Part shown: positions 16,503 through 25,847 of the stretch, piece by piece
Numbering within the stretch: the stretch's first letter is position 1
How the letters are laid out: each line of letters begins with the position of its first letter
Assembly (NCBI RefSeq): GCF_027925385.1
Contig: NZ_AP027144.1
Location: 1-64,000 of the forward strand
Direction of reading: 5' to 3'
Source: Methylocystis iwaonis
GTDB lineage: Bacteria; Pseudomonadota; Alphaproteobacteria; Rhizobiales; Beijerinckiaceae
DNA: 64,000 nucleotides
Notes under the pieces: generated by a model
What the model saw: the letters and a program-made list of their open reading frames with translations, nothing else
The model's database searches: none
Told to the model about the DNA's origin: nothing
Translations under genes and position numbers: made by a program

Positions 16503-17162
16503 ATGAAGCTCACTTATTTTTCGTGCGTTTGTGCCTGTTTGATTCTGTCCCCGGCCGCTGCGATCGCTGACAAAGCGCCTCGGAAGGTGGTTCGCGCAAT
16601 TGATCCGGGCCAGTGTATGCCCGGCCCTGACTCCGAGACGATCCGCGGACTCGTGAAGGGCGAGGCGAGCCAACAGGGCGTGGATGTGAAACTCGCGCTC
16701 GCAATCGTTGAGGCAGAGTCGTCGAGCGGGGTGAATCTCAACTCGGAGCGCGGCGCTCGCGGGCCGATGCAGGTGATACCGGAGACGGCGGTTCGTTACG
16801 GGGTGACGAACCTTTGCAACCCCAACGAAAACATCCGCGCAGGGGTCTCCTATTTAAAGGACCTGTCCGACGAATTTAACGCGAACGTCCTGCTAGTGGC
16901 GGCGGCGTACAACGCGGGGCCGGAGCGCGTTTACGAGGCCCGAGGGGTGCCGGCGATCTCTGAAACGGTTCGCTTCGTCGCATCAGTGACCAATGCGTAT
17001 TGGGGTTTCGGGACACATGTGTCTCGAAAGGGCGGTCGCGTCAAAACCGCGTCCGCAGCGATCGCGCCAACCGATGGCGCCGGAAAGGATGCGGGCGGCC
17101 TCACGTGGATTGGGGGGTCAGTCCTTTACGTCGAAGAAGGAGTTAAGAACGATGAAAAATAG
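16503..17162 (+). CDS. virB1: VirB1 lytic transglycosylase
   Basis: This 219-residue exported enzyme opens the peptidoglycan for T4SS assembly. It has a signal peptide (about 1-22) and an SLT domain at about 50-170 with the catalytic Glu in VEAESSSG, the GPMQVIPETA motif and AAYNAGPERV. A 45-residue tail follows. It is the first gene of the virB operon and overlaps virB2 by 11 bp, so it is translationally coupled. Confidence 0.93.
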   Translation: MKLTYFSCVCACLILSPAAAIADKAPRKVVRAIDPGQCMPGPDSETIRGLVKGEASQQGVDVKLALAIVEAESSSGVNLNSERGARGPMQVIPETAVRYGVTNLCNPNENIRAGVSYLKDLSDEFNANVLLVAAAYNAGPERVYEARGVPAISETVRFVASVTNAYWGFGTHVSRKGGRVKTASAAIAPTDGAGKDAGGLTWIGGSVLYVEEGVKNDEK

Positions 17163-17451
17163 AAAAGCGACGGCTGTCGCTCTTTTGGCGGTCGTCATCG
17201 CTTGCGCTACCGTCGATGTTGCAGCGGCTCAGCAATTTCAGCCGATTAACAACGCCGTCAACTCCGTTCTGCAATTTCTAACAGGGACATTCGCTACCAC
17301 GTCAGCGACGCTGGCTGTGGCGGCTGTTGGCTTCCTCGCGTTGACGTCGCGCATTCCGTGGTTTTGGGCGTTCGCCGTGGTTGTCGGCGTGGCGCTCATT
17401 TTCGGATCGTCGCAGATTGTGTCGACGCTCCAGGGCGGCCTCGGCGGCTGA
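17152..17451 (+). CDS. virB2: VirB2 major pilin
   Basis: This 99-residue pro-pilin has a long signal peptide (cut near AAAQQ, residue 27) and two hydrophobic helices (TSATLAVAAVGFLALTS and FWAFAVVVGVALIFGSSQIV), the standard VirB2/TrbC pattern. Mature subunits form the conjugative pilus. AAGGAG precedes the ATG. Its TGA overlaps the ATG of virB3 (TGATG). Confidence 0.92.
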   Translation: MKNRKATAVALLAVVIACATVDVAAAQQFQPINNAVNSVLQFLTGTFATTSATLAVAAVGFLALTSRIPWFWAFAVVVGVALIFGSSQIVSTLQGGLGG

Positions 17452-17750
17452 TGCAACTGGAGGAAGACACCCCTCCGCATCTCGATCCATTGGTGGGCGG
17501 CCTGACGAGGCCGCCCATGATGCTCGGCGTGCCGTTCAACCTGTTCGTCGTCGAAGTGTGCGTGATCGTGATGATAATGATTAACGCCAAGAATTTGTTG
17601 GTATTCTTGTTGTTGATCCCAATTCACGGCGCGGCTTACGCGTTGACGGTCCGAGACCCGCGTTTTCTCGACGTGGCGATCGTCAAATTCACCAAATGTC
17701 CGATCACGCGAAATCACACGTTTTGGGGCGGCGATTCCTATAGCCCATAA
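17451..17750 (+). CDS. virB3: VirB3 inner-membrane protein
   Basis: This 99-residue protein has the VirB3 pattern: a short N-terminus with LVGGLTRPPMMLGVPF, two adjacent membrane helices (about 27-60) and the conserved RDPRFLDV segment before the C-terminus. VirB3 works with VirB4 at the inner membrane base. The start is fixed by overlap with the virB2 stop. Confidence 0.92.
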   Translation: MQLEEDTPPHLDPLVGGLTRPPMMLGVPFNLFVVEVCVIVMIMINAKNLLVFLLLIPIHGAAYALTVRDPRFLDVAIVKFTKCPITRNHTFWGGDSYSP

Positions 17751-17752
17751 AT

Positions 17753-20182
17753 TTGAGGCCGTTCGTGCAACAGTGGCTCAAACGATCAATAAAATTTGGT
17801 TCTCGCGCTTCGTTGGAAATTCCTGTCGCGCGTCATTTACCGTTTTTGAGACACGCTGACGCTCGGACGATCGTGACGAAAGACGGTCATTTCGTCAGTG
17901 TCGTGAAAATGGGTGGCTTTTGTTTTCAGACCGCAGACCAAGCCGAAATCGACATGCGGTTGACAGCCCGTAACACTGTTATCCGGGCAATGAACGACTC
18001 TCGTTTTGCGGTGTATTCGCACATCGTACGGCGAGAGGTGTCCCCGACGATCGGGGGGCGGGTCGACAACTGGTTTGCCCGCGAGCTGGATCGGCGGTTC
18101 ATGGCGAGCCTCGCCGATAAGCGGATGTTTGTGAACGATCTCTATTTCACGGTGATCCGGCGCGGGTTTCAGGGCCGCGTGGGGTTGGCTGAGAGCATTG
18201 GAAAATATTTCCGCAAGAGCTTGGGCGCGGATGAGGCCGAGTTCCGGCGTGAGGCGATGCAGGAATTGCGTGATGTCGTCTCGAACCTCGAAAAGGAATT
18301 TAGGCGCTATCAACCCCGCGTTTTGAAAGCAGTTCGCCGAGGCGATGGGGTGTTCTCCGAGCCCTGCGAGTTCTTCATTCAACTTGTCAACGGGGGCATA
18401 CCCCAGCCGGTGGCGTTACCGCGGATGGGATTGGATCAGTACTTAGCCCCAAAGCGCGTGACGTTCGGGAAGAAAGCATTCGAGGTACGCGGGGCCTCTG
18501 AGGATGAAACCCGCTTCGGCGCGATGTTGTCGATCAAGGAATATCCGCCCTATTCGGGAGCAGGAATGATCGACGGGCTTCTTCGGATACCGGCTGAACT
18601 GATTGTCACGCAATCGTTCTCGCTCGCGGATCGGGCGCCGGTGTTGTCGCTGGTCAAGAAGGTCGAGCGTCAAATCAGCGCCTCCGACGAGGCAGGAACG
18701 GAAGTCGAGGAAGCGATAGCGACTGCACGAAACGAGCTTCTGACGAACCGGACAGTGCTTGGTGAGCATCATTTAACCGTCCAATGTCTGGGTCGCTCGC
18801 TTAAGGAGTTGGATCGCTGTTTGCAGGCGGCGAACGAAGAATTGCAGAGCATGGGTACGATCGTCGTTCGCGAGGACATGAATGGGGAACCCTGCTTCTG
18901 GGCGCAGCTCCCAGGCAATTTTGGCTATATCGCACGTAGGGCGCTGATCTCGTCCCGAAATTTCTGCGGGTTCGCAAGCCTGCATAATTTCGCGGTCGGG
19001 AAGGCGGACGGAAATCGTTGGGGTCCGGCGATTGCGATTTTGGAGACGACGAGCCAGACGCCTTACTACTTCAATTTTCATAGGCGGCAGGTCGGGTCGT
19101 TCACCGTCGTAGGTCCTACGGGCTCGGGTAAAACCGTCGCGCTCGGGTTTTTGCTGTGCGAGGCCATGCGTATTTCGCCGCGCCCGCGCGTGGCGTTCTT
19201 TGATAAGGATCGGGGCGCAGACCCGCTCATTCGAGCATTGGGCGGCCGGTATGAAGCGCTGATCCCCGGGCGTCCAACGGGGTTCAATCCGCTGCACGTT
19301 CCAGATACTCCCGTGGATAGGGCCTTCCTAAACGCGCTCCTACAATTTCTTGTGAGGCCGCGCGACGGGGGCGATTTGAGCGCGGAACAGCAAAAGATCG
19401 TAGAAAGCGCGGTCGAACAGGTTTTTGAGATACCGGTTCGTGAGCGGCGGTTCGATGAAGTGCCGGACCTGCTCCGAGGTCGCGAGCGGGCGAGCCACGA
19501 TGATCTGGCCTCGCGGTTTCAGGTGTGGCTCAAGAGCCGAGGGTGGCTTTTCAACAACGCCACTGATGTCTGGGACGCCTCGAGCGGCATATTCGGATTC
19601 GATATGACGCTCGTACTCGACGACGCGGACATAAGGACAGCGGCGCTCGCTTACATCTTTCACCGGATAGAGTCGATGATGGACGGAACACCGCTCATCA
19701 TGGTCATCGACGAAGGGTGGAAAATTCTGGACGATCGGAAATTCGCGACGTTTTTGAACGACAAACTCAAGACAATCCGAAAGCTGAACGGCATTATCGG
19801 CTTTGGAACGCAGTCGGCGCGAGACATTGTAACGGCGGAGAAGGGACACACTGTGCTCGAACAAACGCTGACGAACCTATTTTTCCCCAACCCAAGAGCC
19901 GATGAAGAAAGTCATCGGGTTCGGTTTGGCCTCTCCCACCAAGAATTTAAGTGGGTGAAGGACACATCTCCCGAGTCCCGCCAGTTTCTCATTAAGCACG
20001 ACCACGATTCTGTGATCGCAAAGCTCGATCTGTCTTCGATGCAGGATTTCGTGAAAGTGCTGTCAGGGAACGTCGAGACCGTCGCGGAATGCGAGGAATT
20101 GAGAGAACGGCTCGGGGATGCGCCCGAGAAATGGCTTCCTGTGTTCTGCGGTTGGGAGAAGGAGAGTCGCCATGCGCGGTAA
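17753..20182 (+). CDS. virB4: VirB4 ATPase
   Basis: This 809-residue T4SS ATPase energises pilus and channel assembly at the inner membrane. Walker A (GPTGSGKT) is at about residues 454-461 and Walker B (IMVIDEGWKIL) at about 645, followed by the GFGTQSARD motif. The start codon is TTG two bases after the virB3 stop; no ATG lies near, so TTG is likely real. The end overlaps the next gene by 11 bp. Confidence 0.95.
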   Translation: MRPFVQQWLKRSIKFGSRASLEIPVARHLPFLRHADARTIVTKDGHFVSVVKMGGFCFQTADQAEIDMRLTARNTVIRAMNDSRFAVYSHIVRREVSPTIGGRVDNWFARELDRRFMASLADKRMFVNDLYFTVIRRGFQGRVGLAESIGKYFRKSLGADEAEFRREAMQELRDVVSNLEKEFRRYQPRVLKAVRRGDGVFSEPCEFFIQLVNGGIPQPVALPRMGLDQYLAPKRVTFGKKAFEVRGASEDETRFGAMLSIKEYPPYSGAGMIDGLLRIPAELIVTQSFSLADRAPVLSLVKKVERQISASDEAGTEVEEAIATARNELLTNRTVLGEHHLTVQCLGRSLKELDRCLQAANEELQSMGTIVVREDMNGEPCFWAQLPGNFGYIARRALISSRNFCGFASLHNFAVGKADGNRWGPAIAILETTSQTPYYFNFHRRQVGSFTVVGPTGSGKTVALGFLLCEAMRISPRPRVAFFDKDRGADPLIRALGGRYEALIPGRPTGFNPLHVPDTPVDRAFLNALLQFLVRPRDGGDLSAEQQKIVESAVEQVFEIPVRERRFDEVPDLLRGRERASHDDLASRFQVWLKSRGWLFNNATDVWDASSGIFGFDMTLVLDDADIRTAALAYIFHRIESMMDGTPLIMVIDEGWKILDDRKFATFLNDKLKTIRKLNGIIGFGTQSARDIVTAEKGHTVLEQTLTNLFFPNPRADEESHRVRFGLSHQEFKWVKDTSPESRQFLIKHDHDSVIAKLDLSSMQDFVKVLSGNVETVAECEELRERLGDAPEKWLPVFCGWEKESRHAR

Positions 20183-20918
20183 CGTGGCTTTCGCATTGGG
20201 ATGCCTGCTTTCGACGACGGCCTTGGCCGCCGTTCCGGTCGCGGACGCGCCGCGTGAGGGGACTGAAAAGTCCATTTCCGACTGCATGAAAAAGGCACGT
20301 CAATCCAAGGACGACACCCTGAAACCGTCGAAGGGAATTACGGGGAGCGTCAAGTCGCCGGGGACCGGCGCCGGGCAGACGCCGGGTGGAACGAAGGATG
20401 TCACGGGTACGACCGCAGACGCCGGCAACAAGGTCGCAAACCTCGATGTGAGCCCGATGATGGCCTATGGGCCACAGTCGGTTGGGGGATTGAGTGTGAA
20501 GTCGGCCGCGCAGTCGGTCGCGTCTTCCCAGGCCGTCTCCGGGGCGCTTAGCGACAGCGTAGGCGGGTTTCAGAGCGCCGGGGCGTCAGTCGGCGGGATC
20601 GACCCGATACAAGGGGCGTGGAATCACAATTCGGTCGCGAGAGTCGGTAACGGCTCACTTTGGAACCAAGCGATTCAGGTCACCGCTGTAGAGGCGGATT
20701 TGATGACGCAGCGCACGTTGCGCGGAGTGTATTCGCAGAACGCGGACTCCTCGGTGATGAGCTTCGACCCCATGCTGATGACCTTGGTCGGCGCCGCCGC
20801 GGCTTTAAGCGCGGATAATTCACAACAGTCAGTATTGTTGACACCGTCCTACAACGCGGTGTCGGCCAATTTGGGACAGGTTCAACGTCAAGCCGCGAAT
20901 GGAGGCGTCGTGAAATGA
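20172..20918 (+). CDS. Exported T4SS-associated protein
   Basis: The start at 20172 is set by GGAGAAGGAGAG upstream and the following signal peptide (FALGCLLSTTALAAVPVA). The 248-residue product is Ser/Gly/Ala-rich. It ends with SSVMSFDPMLMTLVGAAAAL, close to the MTFDPAKMTLVGN end of the next protein, VirB5. The two probably share a C-terminal packing motif, so this could be a VirB5-like minor pilus component or its partner. Insertion of such a gene between virB4 and virB5 is unlike the Agrobacterium or Brucella order. Confidence 0.75.
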   Translation: MRGNVAFALGCLLSTTALAAVPVADAPREGTEKSISDCMKKARQSKDDTLKPSKGITGSVKSPGTGAGQTPGGTKDVTGTTADAGNKVANLDVSPMMAYGPQSVGGLSVKSAAQSVASSQAVSGALSDSVGGFQSAGASVGGIDPIQGAWNHNSVARVGNGSLWNQAIQVTAVEADLMTQRTLRGVYSQNADSSVMSFDPMLMTLVGAAAALSADNSQQSVLLTPSYNAVSANLGQVQRQAANGGVVK

Positions 20919-21634
20919 AAAAGCTTGTGCTGATCGCGAGCGGCTTCGCGCTTTTCTCTGGCGGCGCATTTGCCCAAGTACCAGTTATCGACAATGCCAC
21001 ACTGACGCAGGCGACACAGACGGCGTCGAATACCGCAAGTATCATGCAAACAAACCAACAGATTTTGGACACTGTAAATCAGACGCTCCAGGCCGTGACA
21101 GGTAATCGCTCGACGGATTCGATTGCTCAGGCCGCTCTCGGGGGTGGGTTCTCGATGTCGGGCGCGCCGGACTTTTCGTCGATCCTCGGCGGCTCGGCGA
21201 TGGCGTGGGGCAATCTGGGGCAGTTCGGAAACCTCGCCTCGCAAATTATCAACGGTCTGAACCTCGTGAAAAGCCTGTCGGGGAACCTGTCCGGTCCATT
21301 GGACGGAACGGACATGGCCTATCAAGGCGCGGTGAACACGACAGGCGCGCTTATGGGGATGGTGTCGGGTGCGCAAACTGCGTCGAAGACGCGAAGCTCG
21401 TCATTCCAGAGTGCCGGCGGGCAGATCGGTTCTGCGGCGGATATTAAGGGCTCGATCGACCAGAACTCGCAATTGCAGGTACAGACCGGCCTGACAATTA
21501 ATGAGTTGATCGGCGTTGTGAACGGAACAAACGCCGCGCTCAACGCGCAACAAATGCAGGAACTGGCGGGAGCATCGAAGCTCGCAAACGTGATGACCTT
21601 CGATCCGGCAAAAATGACGTTGGTGGGGAACTAA
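20915..21634 (+). CDS. virB5: VirB5 minor pilin
   Basis: This 239-residue exported protein has a signal peptide (about 1-20), then VIDNATLTQATQTASNT and MQTNQQILDTVNQTLQAVTG, characteristic of VirB5/TraC tips, with long helices after. It should sit at the pilus tip. Its ATG overlaps the upstream stop (ATGA). Confidence 0.88.
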   Translation: MKKLVLIASGFALFSGGAFAQVPVIDNATLTQATQTASNTASIMQTNQQILDTVNQTLQAVTGNRSTDSIAQAALGGGFSMSGAPDFSSILGGSAMAWGNLGQFGNLASQIINGLNLVKSLSGNLSGPLDGTDMAYQGAVNTTGALMGMVSGAQTASKTRSSSFQSAGGQIGSAADIKGSIDQNSQLQVQTGLTINELIGVVNGTNAALNAQQMQELAGASKLANVMTFDPAKMTLVGN

Positions 21635-21792
21635 TGACTCGGATTGTGATGATCCTTCTCGGGTCCGTGGCGCTAGTCGCTTTGTCGGCTTGCGCGCACC
21701 AAGAGCTTACGGCTCCTTGTCGCTTTTCCGGGATCAATTTCGGGTCTGCATTTGCGAGCGATTGCGGTGAGGCGAGGCCCGTGAACCGATGA
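21634..21792 (+). CDS. VirB7-like small lipoprotein
   Basis: This 52-residue gene is easily missed because it is short. It starts inside the virB5 stop (TAATG) and its stop overlaps the virB6 start (ATGA), so it is locked into the operon. The product has a signal with lipobox LSAC (Cys at 20) and a tail with two Cys ending CGEARPVNR. VirB7 lipoproteins stabilise VirB9 in the outer-membrane core. Here it precedes virB6, rather than following it as in Brucella and Agrobacterium. An entry-exclusion lipoprotein is the alternative. Confidence 0.75.
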   Translation: MTRIVMILLGSVALVALSACAHQELTAPCRFSGINFGSAFASDCGEARPVNR

Positions 21793-22853
21793 ACGACATC
21801 ATTGGGAAGTTCTTCGCCGCGATTGATACGCAGGCGTTGACCGTAGTGCAGTCACTCTATGAAACGTTGGCGACAGCGCTTGAACCCATATTTTTTCTGG
21901 GGCTGACCGTCTACATAGCGATGTGGGGCTATCAGATGATGTTCGGGCGTGCGCCGTTGCACGCCTGGACGATCCTATGGAATGTTGCGAGAGCGATGCT
22001 GATCTATACGCTCGCGTTCAAATGGGCGGAATATTCGGCAATCGTATCTGATGTCTTGACGAAGGCGCCCGACTCGTTCGCGACGGCTGTGTGCAACGCG
22101 ATGGGTGGAACGAATTGCGGTTCGCCGGAAGCGTCGGTCTCAAACGGGCTTACAACGCTCTGGATGGCAGCTCTCGACGCCGCGAAGAAGATCATGGCGG
22201 GAGGTGGAACGTTCTCGTCGGTCGGGTTGGCCATTGTGGCGGGTCTTCTTTTGGTGGTCACGCTCGTATTCTTGGCGATAGCATGCTCGCTGGTGTTGCT
22301 CGGCAAATTGGCGCTGTTTGTGGTACTTGGACTTGCGCCGTTCTTCGTGGCGATGGCGCTTTTTGACGCTTCGTCCTTCTTGTTTAATGGATGGATGAGG
22401 GAGGCGATAAAGCACGCGCTCGTGCCAGTTATCGTTTACGGAATGGTCGGCTTTTTCATTAAGCTCGGCCAGAATGCGATCAACAATCTTTCGACGATTA
22501 CCGATTTTACGAGCGCGATGACGGTGGTAGCTCCCTTCGTGCTCCTCATGTTCATTGGCTGGTTCGTCCTGCCCCAATCAATCGCAATCGCCGCCTCGAT
22601 CGTGGGCGGACACGCTCTGCGCGATCCCCTAACGCCAATGGTGCAAGGCCGGATGGTGAGCGCGGGAGAGCGTGGTTGGAATAACTTTACGGGCGGGTTT
22701 GCGGCTGCAAGGAACGCTTTGGCGCTGCGTTTGGCGAATGCGCGAGCCGCAGGCATGTCTCAAGGCACGAATACGATGTTTGACGGCGGGAGCGGTGGCG
22801 CGAGCGCGGTCGGTCGACAAATTCAGGCGGCGTTGCGCAACGTGAGGCGCTAG
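21789..22853 (+). CDS. virB6: VirB6 polytopic membrane protein
   Basis: This 354-residue protein has about six membrane helices (for example FFLGLTVYIAMWGYQMMFG, LLLVVTLVFLAIACSLVLLGKLALFVVLG, VVAPFVLLMFIGWFVLPQS) and a hydrophilic Gly-rich tail. It matches VirB6/TrbL, which forms part of the inner-membrane channel. Four-base coupling joins it to the VirB7-like gene. Confidence 0.92.
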   Translation: MNDIIGKFFAAIDTQALTVVQSLYETLATALEPIFFLGLTVYIAMWGYQMMFGRAPLHAWTILWNVARAMLIYTLAFKWAEYSAIVSDVLTKAPDSFATAVCNAMGGTNCGSPEASVSNGLTTLWMAALDAAKKIMAGGGTFSSVGLAIVAGLLLVVTLVFLAIACSLVLLGKLALFVVLGLAPFFVAMALFDASSFLFNGWMREAIKHALVPVIVYGMVGFFIKLGQNAINNLSTITDFTSAMTVVAPFVLLMFIGWFVLPQSIAIAASIVGGHALRDPLTPMVQGRMVSAGERGWNNFTGGFAAARNALALRLANARAAGMSQGTNTMFDGGSGGASAVGRQIQAALRNVRR

Positions 22854-22869
22854 GCGGAGCTTTTCATAG

Positions 22870-23625
22870 ATGCAAACCAATGAGCGACAGAACGGGTCTG
22901 ACGAAGATCCGGTTGGGAAGTCTTACTATCGCGACGGCGAGCGGTGGGAGCAGGAAGTCTACCGGAAGGTAACGCTGTCACGCGACGTGTGGCGAATTGT
23001 GGCGGTATGCCTTGGCGCGGGAGTCGCCGTCGCTCTCGGCGTGCTCTGGGAGCTGGTCCCGTTGAAATCGACTGAGGTTGTCGTCCTCGAAGTCGATAAG
23101 ACGACGGGCTTCACACAGGTCGCCCGGCCGCTCGAAGAAGGGGGACCGATCTCTGAACGCGATGCGGTGACGCAGGCTTTCATCGTGCGTTATATCCGGG
23201 CGCGCGAGACCTATGATCCGCCCGCGCTGCGAGACAATTTCGAGCTTGCCTCTTTGCTGTCGTGCTGTGCGGCGGCAAAAGAGTTGCAGGAGCTATATTC
23301 GGGTTCAAACCCGAAAAACCCTGTGAAACTTTGGGGTATTCAGACTCGCGTGAGCGTGTACGTCAAGTCTGTGAATTTCCTCACGGACCAATGGAAGACT
23401 GATCCACGGACGCCGGGGACCGCCGCGGTGCGGTTTGAAACGACGCGGCGCGGTGAGCATGGCGACAGCGTCACCGAGCATTGGTTCGCCAACGTCAGAT
23501 TTCGTTACACGGCCGAGCCGCTCAAGAACGAGTTGCGATATGACAACCCGCTTGGCTTTCAGGTCATTGAATATCGCAAGGACCAAGAAAGCGTAGCGCC
23601 GACCGTCGCGGGAGGCGTCCGGTGA
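22870..23625 (+). CDS. virB8: VirB8 assembly factor
   Basis: This 251-residue bitopic protein has a cytoplasmic N-terminus, one membrane helix near residues 41-60 and a periplasmic NTF2-like domain with FIVRYIRARETYD and the conserved NPLGFQV near the C-terminus. It nucleates the T4SS core. Its stop overlaps the GTG start of virB9. Confidence 0.93.
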   Translation: MQTNERQNGSDEDPVGKSYYRDGERWEQEVYRKVTLSRDVWRIVAVCLGAGVAVALGVLWELVPLKSTEVVVLEVDKTTGFTQVARPLEEGGPISERDAVTQAFIVRYIRARETYDPPALRDNFELASLLSCCAAAKELQELYSGSNPKNPVKLWGIQTRVSVYVKSVNFLTDQWKTDPRTPGTAAVRFETTRRGEHGDSVTEHWFANVRFRYTAEPLKNELRYDNPLGFQVIEYRKDQESVAPTVAGGVR

Positions 23626-24473
23626 GAGAAAGCGCGAGATTTGCGGTGGCGGTTTGTGCAATGGCCGTAGCGTCTTCCGCGATGGCGGAACGAGCGCCGC
23701 GCCCAGTGCCGGCGGACTACAGGATTAGGACCGTGCCGTTCGAGAAAGATAACGTCGTGATGCTTTATGGCACCATGGGCGTCTCGACGATGATCGTTTT
23801 CGGTGAGGATGAACGGATCGCAACGGTAGCGATGGGCGACACGCTGGCATGGCAGGCGGTGCCCGACCAGTCCAAACGCTTTTTGTTCCTCAAGCCGTTA
23901 GATCGGGACGCGGCCACGAACATGAACGTCGTCACAAACAAGAGGATTTATAACTTCGTCCTTAAGCCCGGAACGATCGGGGGCGAGAGGGCGGTTTACA
24001 AACTGCGTTTCACCTATCCCGATGAAGAGAGCAGCGCTCGCCTTCTCAATCAAGCAAGGGAGATGGCGGCGTGGCCGAATTTGAAAGGACTGACGTGGGA
24101 GAACATGAACCTCGACTACGTCTACAAAGGCAGAGAGATTACCAAGCCCGCAAACGTCTTCGACGATGGCGTGAAAACCTTTTTCTATTTCGAGGGTGAC
24201 GTACCCGCGATCTTTCAAGTCAACTCAGACATGACCGAAACGCTCGTAAATTACCGTCGCGAAGGAAGGTGGATCGTGGTGGATAAGGTCGCGGGGCAAT
24301 GGACCTTGCGTCATGGCGATGAATCCACCTGCGTGTTCAATTTGCGAGGTCGCAAAGAGGAAATGCCGCGCGTCGATGTGACGGACGTTCAACCGACGCT
24401 GCAAGCGCAACACGCGCCAACCGAAAATGTATTCGAGCGGGTGCTTTCGACGTTGGCCGCCTCGCAACAATAA
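23622..24473 (+). CDS. virB9: VirB9 outer-membrane core protein
   Basis: This 283-residue exported protein has a GTG start overlapping the virB8 stop, a signal peptide (about 1-22) and VirB9 motifs: an N-terminal RIRTVPFEKDNVVMLYG segment and a C-terminal region with NYRREGRWIVVDKVAGQWTLR. With VirB7 and VirB10 it builds the outer-membrane ring. Confidence 0.93.
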   Translation: MRESARFAVAVCAMAVASSAMAERAPRPVPADYRIRTVPFEKDNVVMLYGTMGVSTMIVFGEDERIATVAMGDTLAWQAVPDQSKRFLFLKPLDRDAATNMNVVTNKRIYNFVLKPGTIGGERAVYKLRFTYPDEESSARLLNQAREMAAWPNLKGLTWENMNLDYVYKGREITKPANVFDDGVKTFFYFEGDVPAIFQVNSDMTETLVNYRREGRWIVVDKVAGQWTLRHGDESTCVFNLRGRKEEMPRVDVTDVQPTLQAQHAPTENVFERVLSTLAASQQ

Positions 24474-24482
24474 GGGTTGAAC

Positions 24483-25847
24483 ATGCCGAACGATGATTTC
24501 GAGCTCGAAGGCCGGCTTGCGGAAACAGTCACGCGACGCGGGGCAAATCCGAACTTGATGGTAGGGGCGGCGGCCTTGGGCGCCGCTGCACTTTTCCTCG
24601 GGGTAGCAGCTTACACTTCGAACGCGAAAAAGCCGAAGAAGCCGCCCGAGTCGGCGGAGGTATTTAACACGGCGAAGATGGAACCGGGTATCAGCTTCGA
24701 TAAGCCCGCGCCGAAAGAGGAAAACAAGCTCACGCTGCCACCGGCAACACCCGTGGCCGCCCCGGTCTCCCAGGGGCCGGTAATCGTCCCAGCGGACCAG
24801 GCGGTGGTTGACGACTCAGCGGCGCGTGAAGCGGCAGAACTCGAGAAGCGTCGTAGGGAAGAAGAAGCGAGAAGGCTGGCGCGTTTGCGATCCCCGATGC
24901 TCATTGTGGATCAAAAGGACGCTTCGGCGGCGGCCGCCGAAGGCGGCACTGTGAGAGTCCAGGCGCAGGACGAAGAAAAAGACGAAAATCGACGGTTTCA
25001 GCAAAACGTCGCCGGTCAAGAGGTCGAGGTCGCGCGGGCGCGTAAGAACCATCGTATTGATGCGCTGGTGCCGCAAGGGACGTTTATTCGGGCGTCTCTG
25101 GAAACGGCCATCCAAAGCGATTTGCCCGGCATGGTCCGCGCGATCACGAGCGAGGACGTGTATTCCTTTGACGGCCGGCGTGTGTTGCTCCCGAAGGGGA
25201 CAATGTTGACGGGCGAATATCGCTCGGCAATCGCGCGAGGGCAAACGCGCGTCTTCATCGTGTGGACACGCGTTCTCCGGGCGGATGGGGTTTCGCTCAT
25301 GCTCGGATCGAACGGCGCCGATGATCTGGGACGTGCCGGGATGGCAGGCGAGGTCGACAACCATTACTTCGAACGCTTCGGGTCAGCGACGCTTATGACC
25401 GTCGTGGGTGGTATCGCCCAAATGGCGGGCTCAATCGGCCAATACATGGGCGGCTTGAACAATCAGGGTCAGGGTTATGTGCTTGATCCCATCACTGGGC
25501 AACTGACGGCGCTCTACAATCAAAATGCTCAAATGCTTCAATATGGCGCTCAAATTGGCGGGCAAACGATAGCGCGGACCCTCACGCAACTGGCGCAAGA
25601 GGCGCTTAAAGACTCGATCGGGATCAAGCCGACGATCTACATAGATCAGGGCGCTAAGGTCATCGTGTTCGTGAAGCGAGACTTGGATTTTTCGGGTCTG
25701 TACCAGGACCCTGTGAAAGAGGCGCTCTATGAATTACAACATCCCAATCGGGACAAAGGACGACGCGCGGGAGTCGCTGTGGGTGACGCTACCTCGCTAC
25801 CTGCGCCAGGCGGCGGAACCTATCCGCGAATGGTTACAAAACCCTGA
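24483..25847 (+). CDS. virB10: VirB10 core/energy-sensing protein
   Basis: The ATG at 24483 is preferred over TTG at 24477 because AAGGG is better spaced. The 454-residue protein has an inner-membrane helix at about 23-43, a Pro-rich stretch at about 60-110 and the C-terminal beta-barrel domain (RIDALVPQGTFIRASLETAI, LPKGTMLTGEY). VirB10 spans both membranes. The last 38 residues (after FVKRDLDFSGLYQ) lie over virB11 in another frame and do not look like the family, so the C-terminus may be extended by a past frameshift. Confidence 0.93.
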   Translation: MPNDDFELEGRLAETVTRRGANPNLMVGAAALGAAALFLGVAAYTSNAKKPKKPPESAEVFNTAKMEPGISFDKPAPKEENKLTLPPATPVAAPVSQGPVIVPADQAVVDDSAAREAAELEKRRREEEARRLARLRSPMLIVDQKDASAAAAEGGTVRVQAQDEEKDENRRFQQNVAGQEVEVARARKNHRIDALVPQGTFIRASLETAIQSDLPGMVRAITSEDVYSFDGRRVLLPKGTMLTGEYRSAIARGQTRVFIVWTRVLRADGVSLMLGSNGADDLGRAGMAGEVDNHYFERFGSATLMTVVGGIAQMAGSIGQYMGGLNNQGQGYVLDPITGQLTALYNQNAQMLQYGAQIGGQTIARTLTQLAQEALKDSIGIKPTIYIDQGAKVIVFVKRDLDFSGLYQDPVKEALYELQHPNRDKGRRAGVAVGDATSLPAPGGGTYPRMVTKP

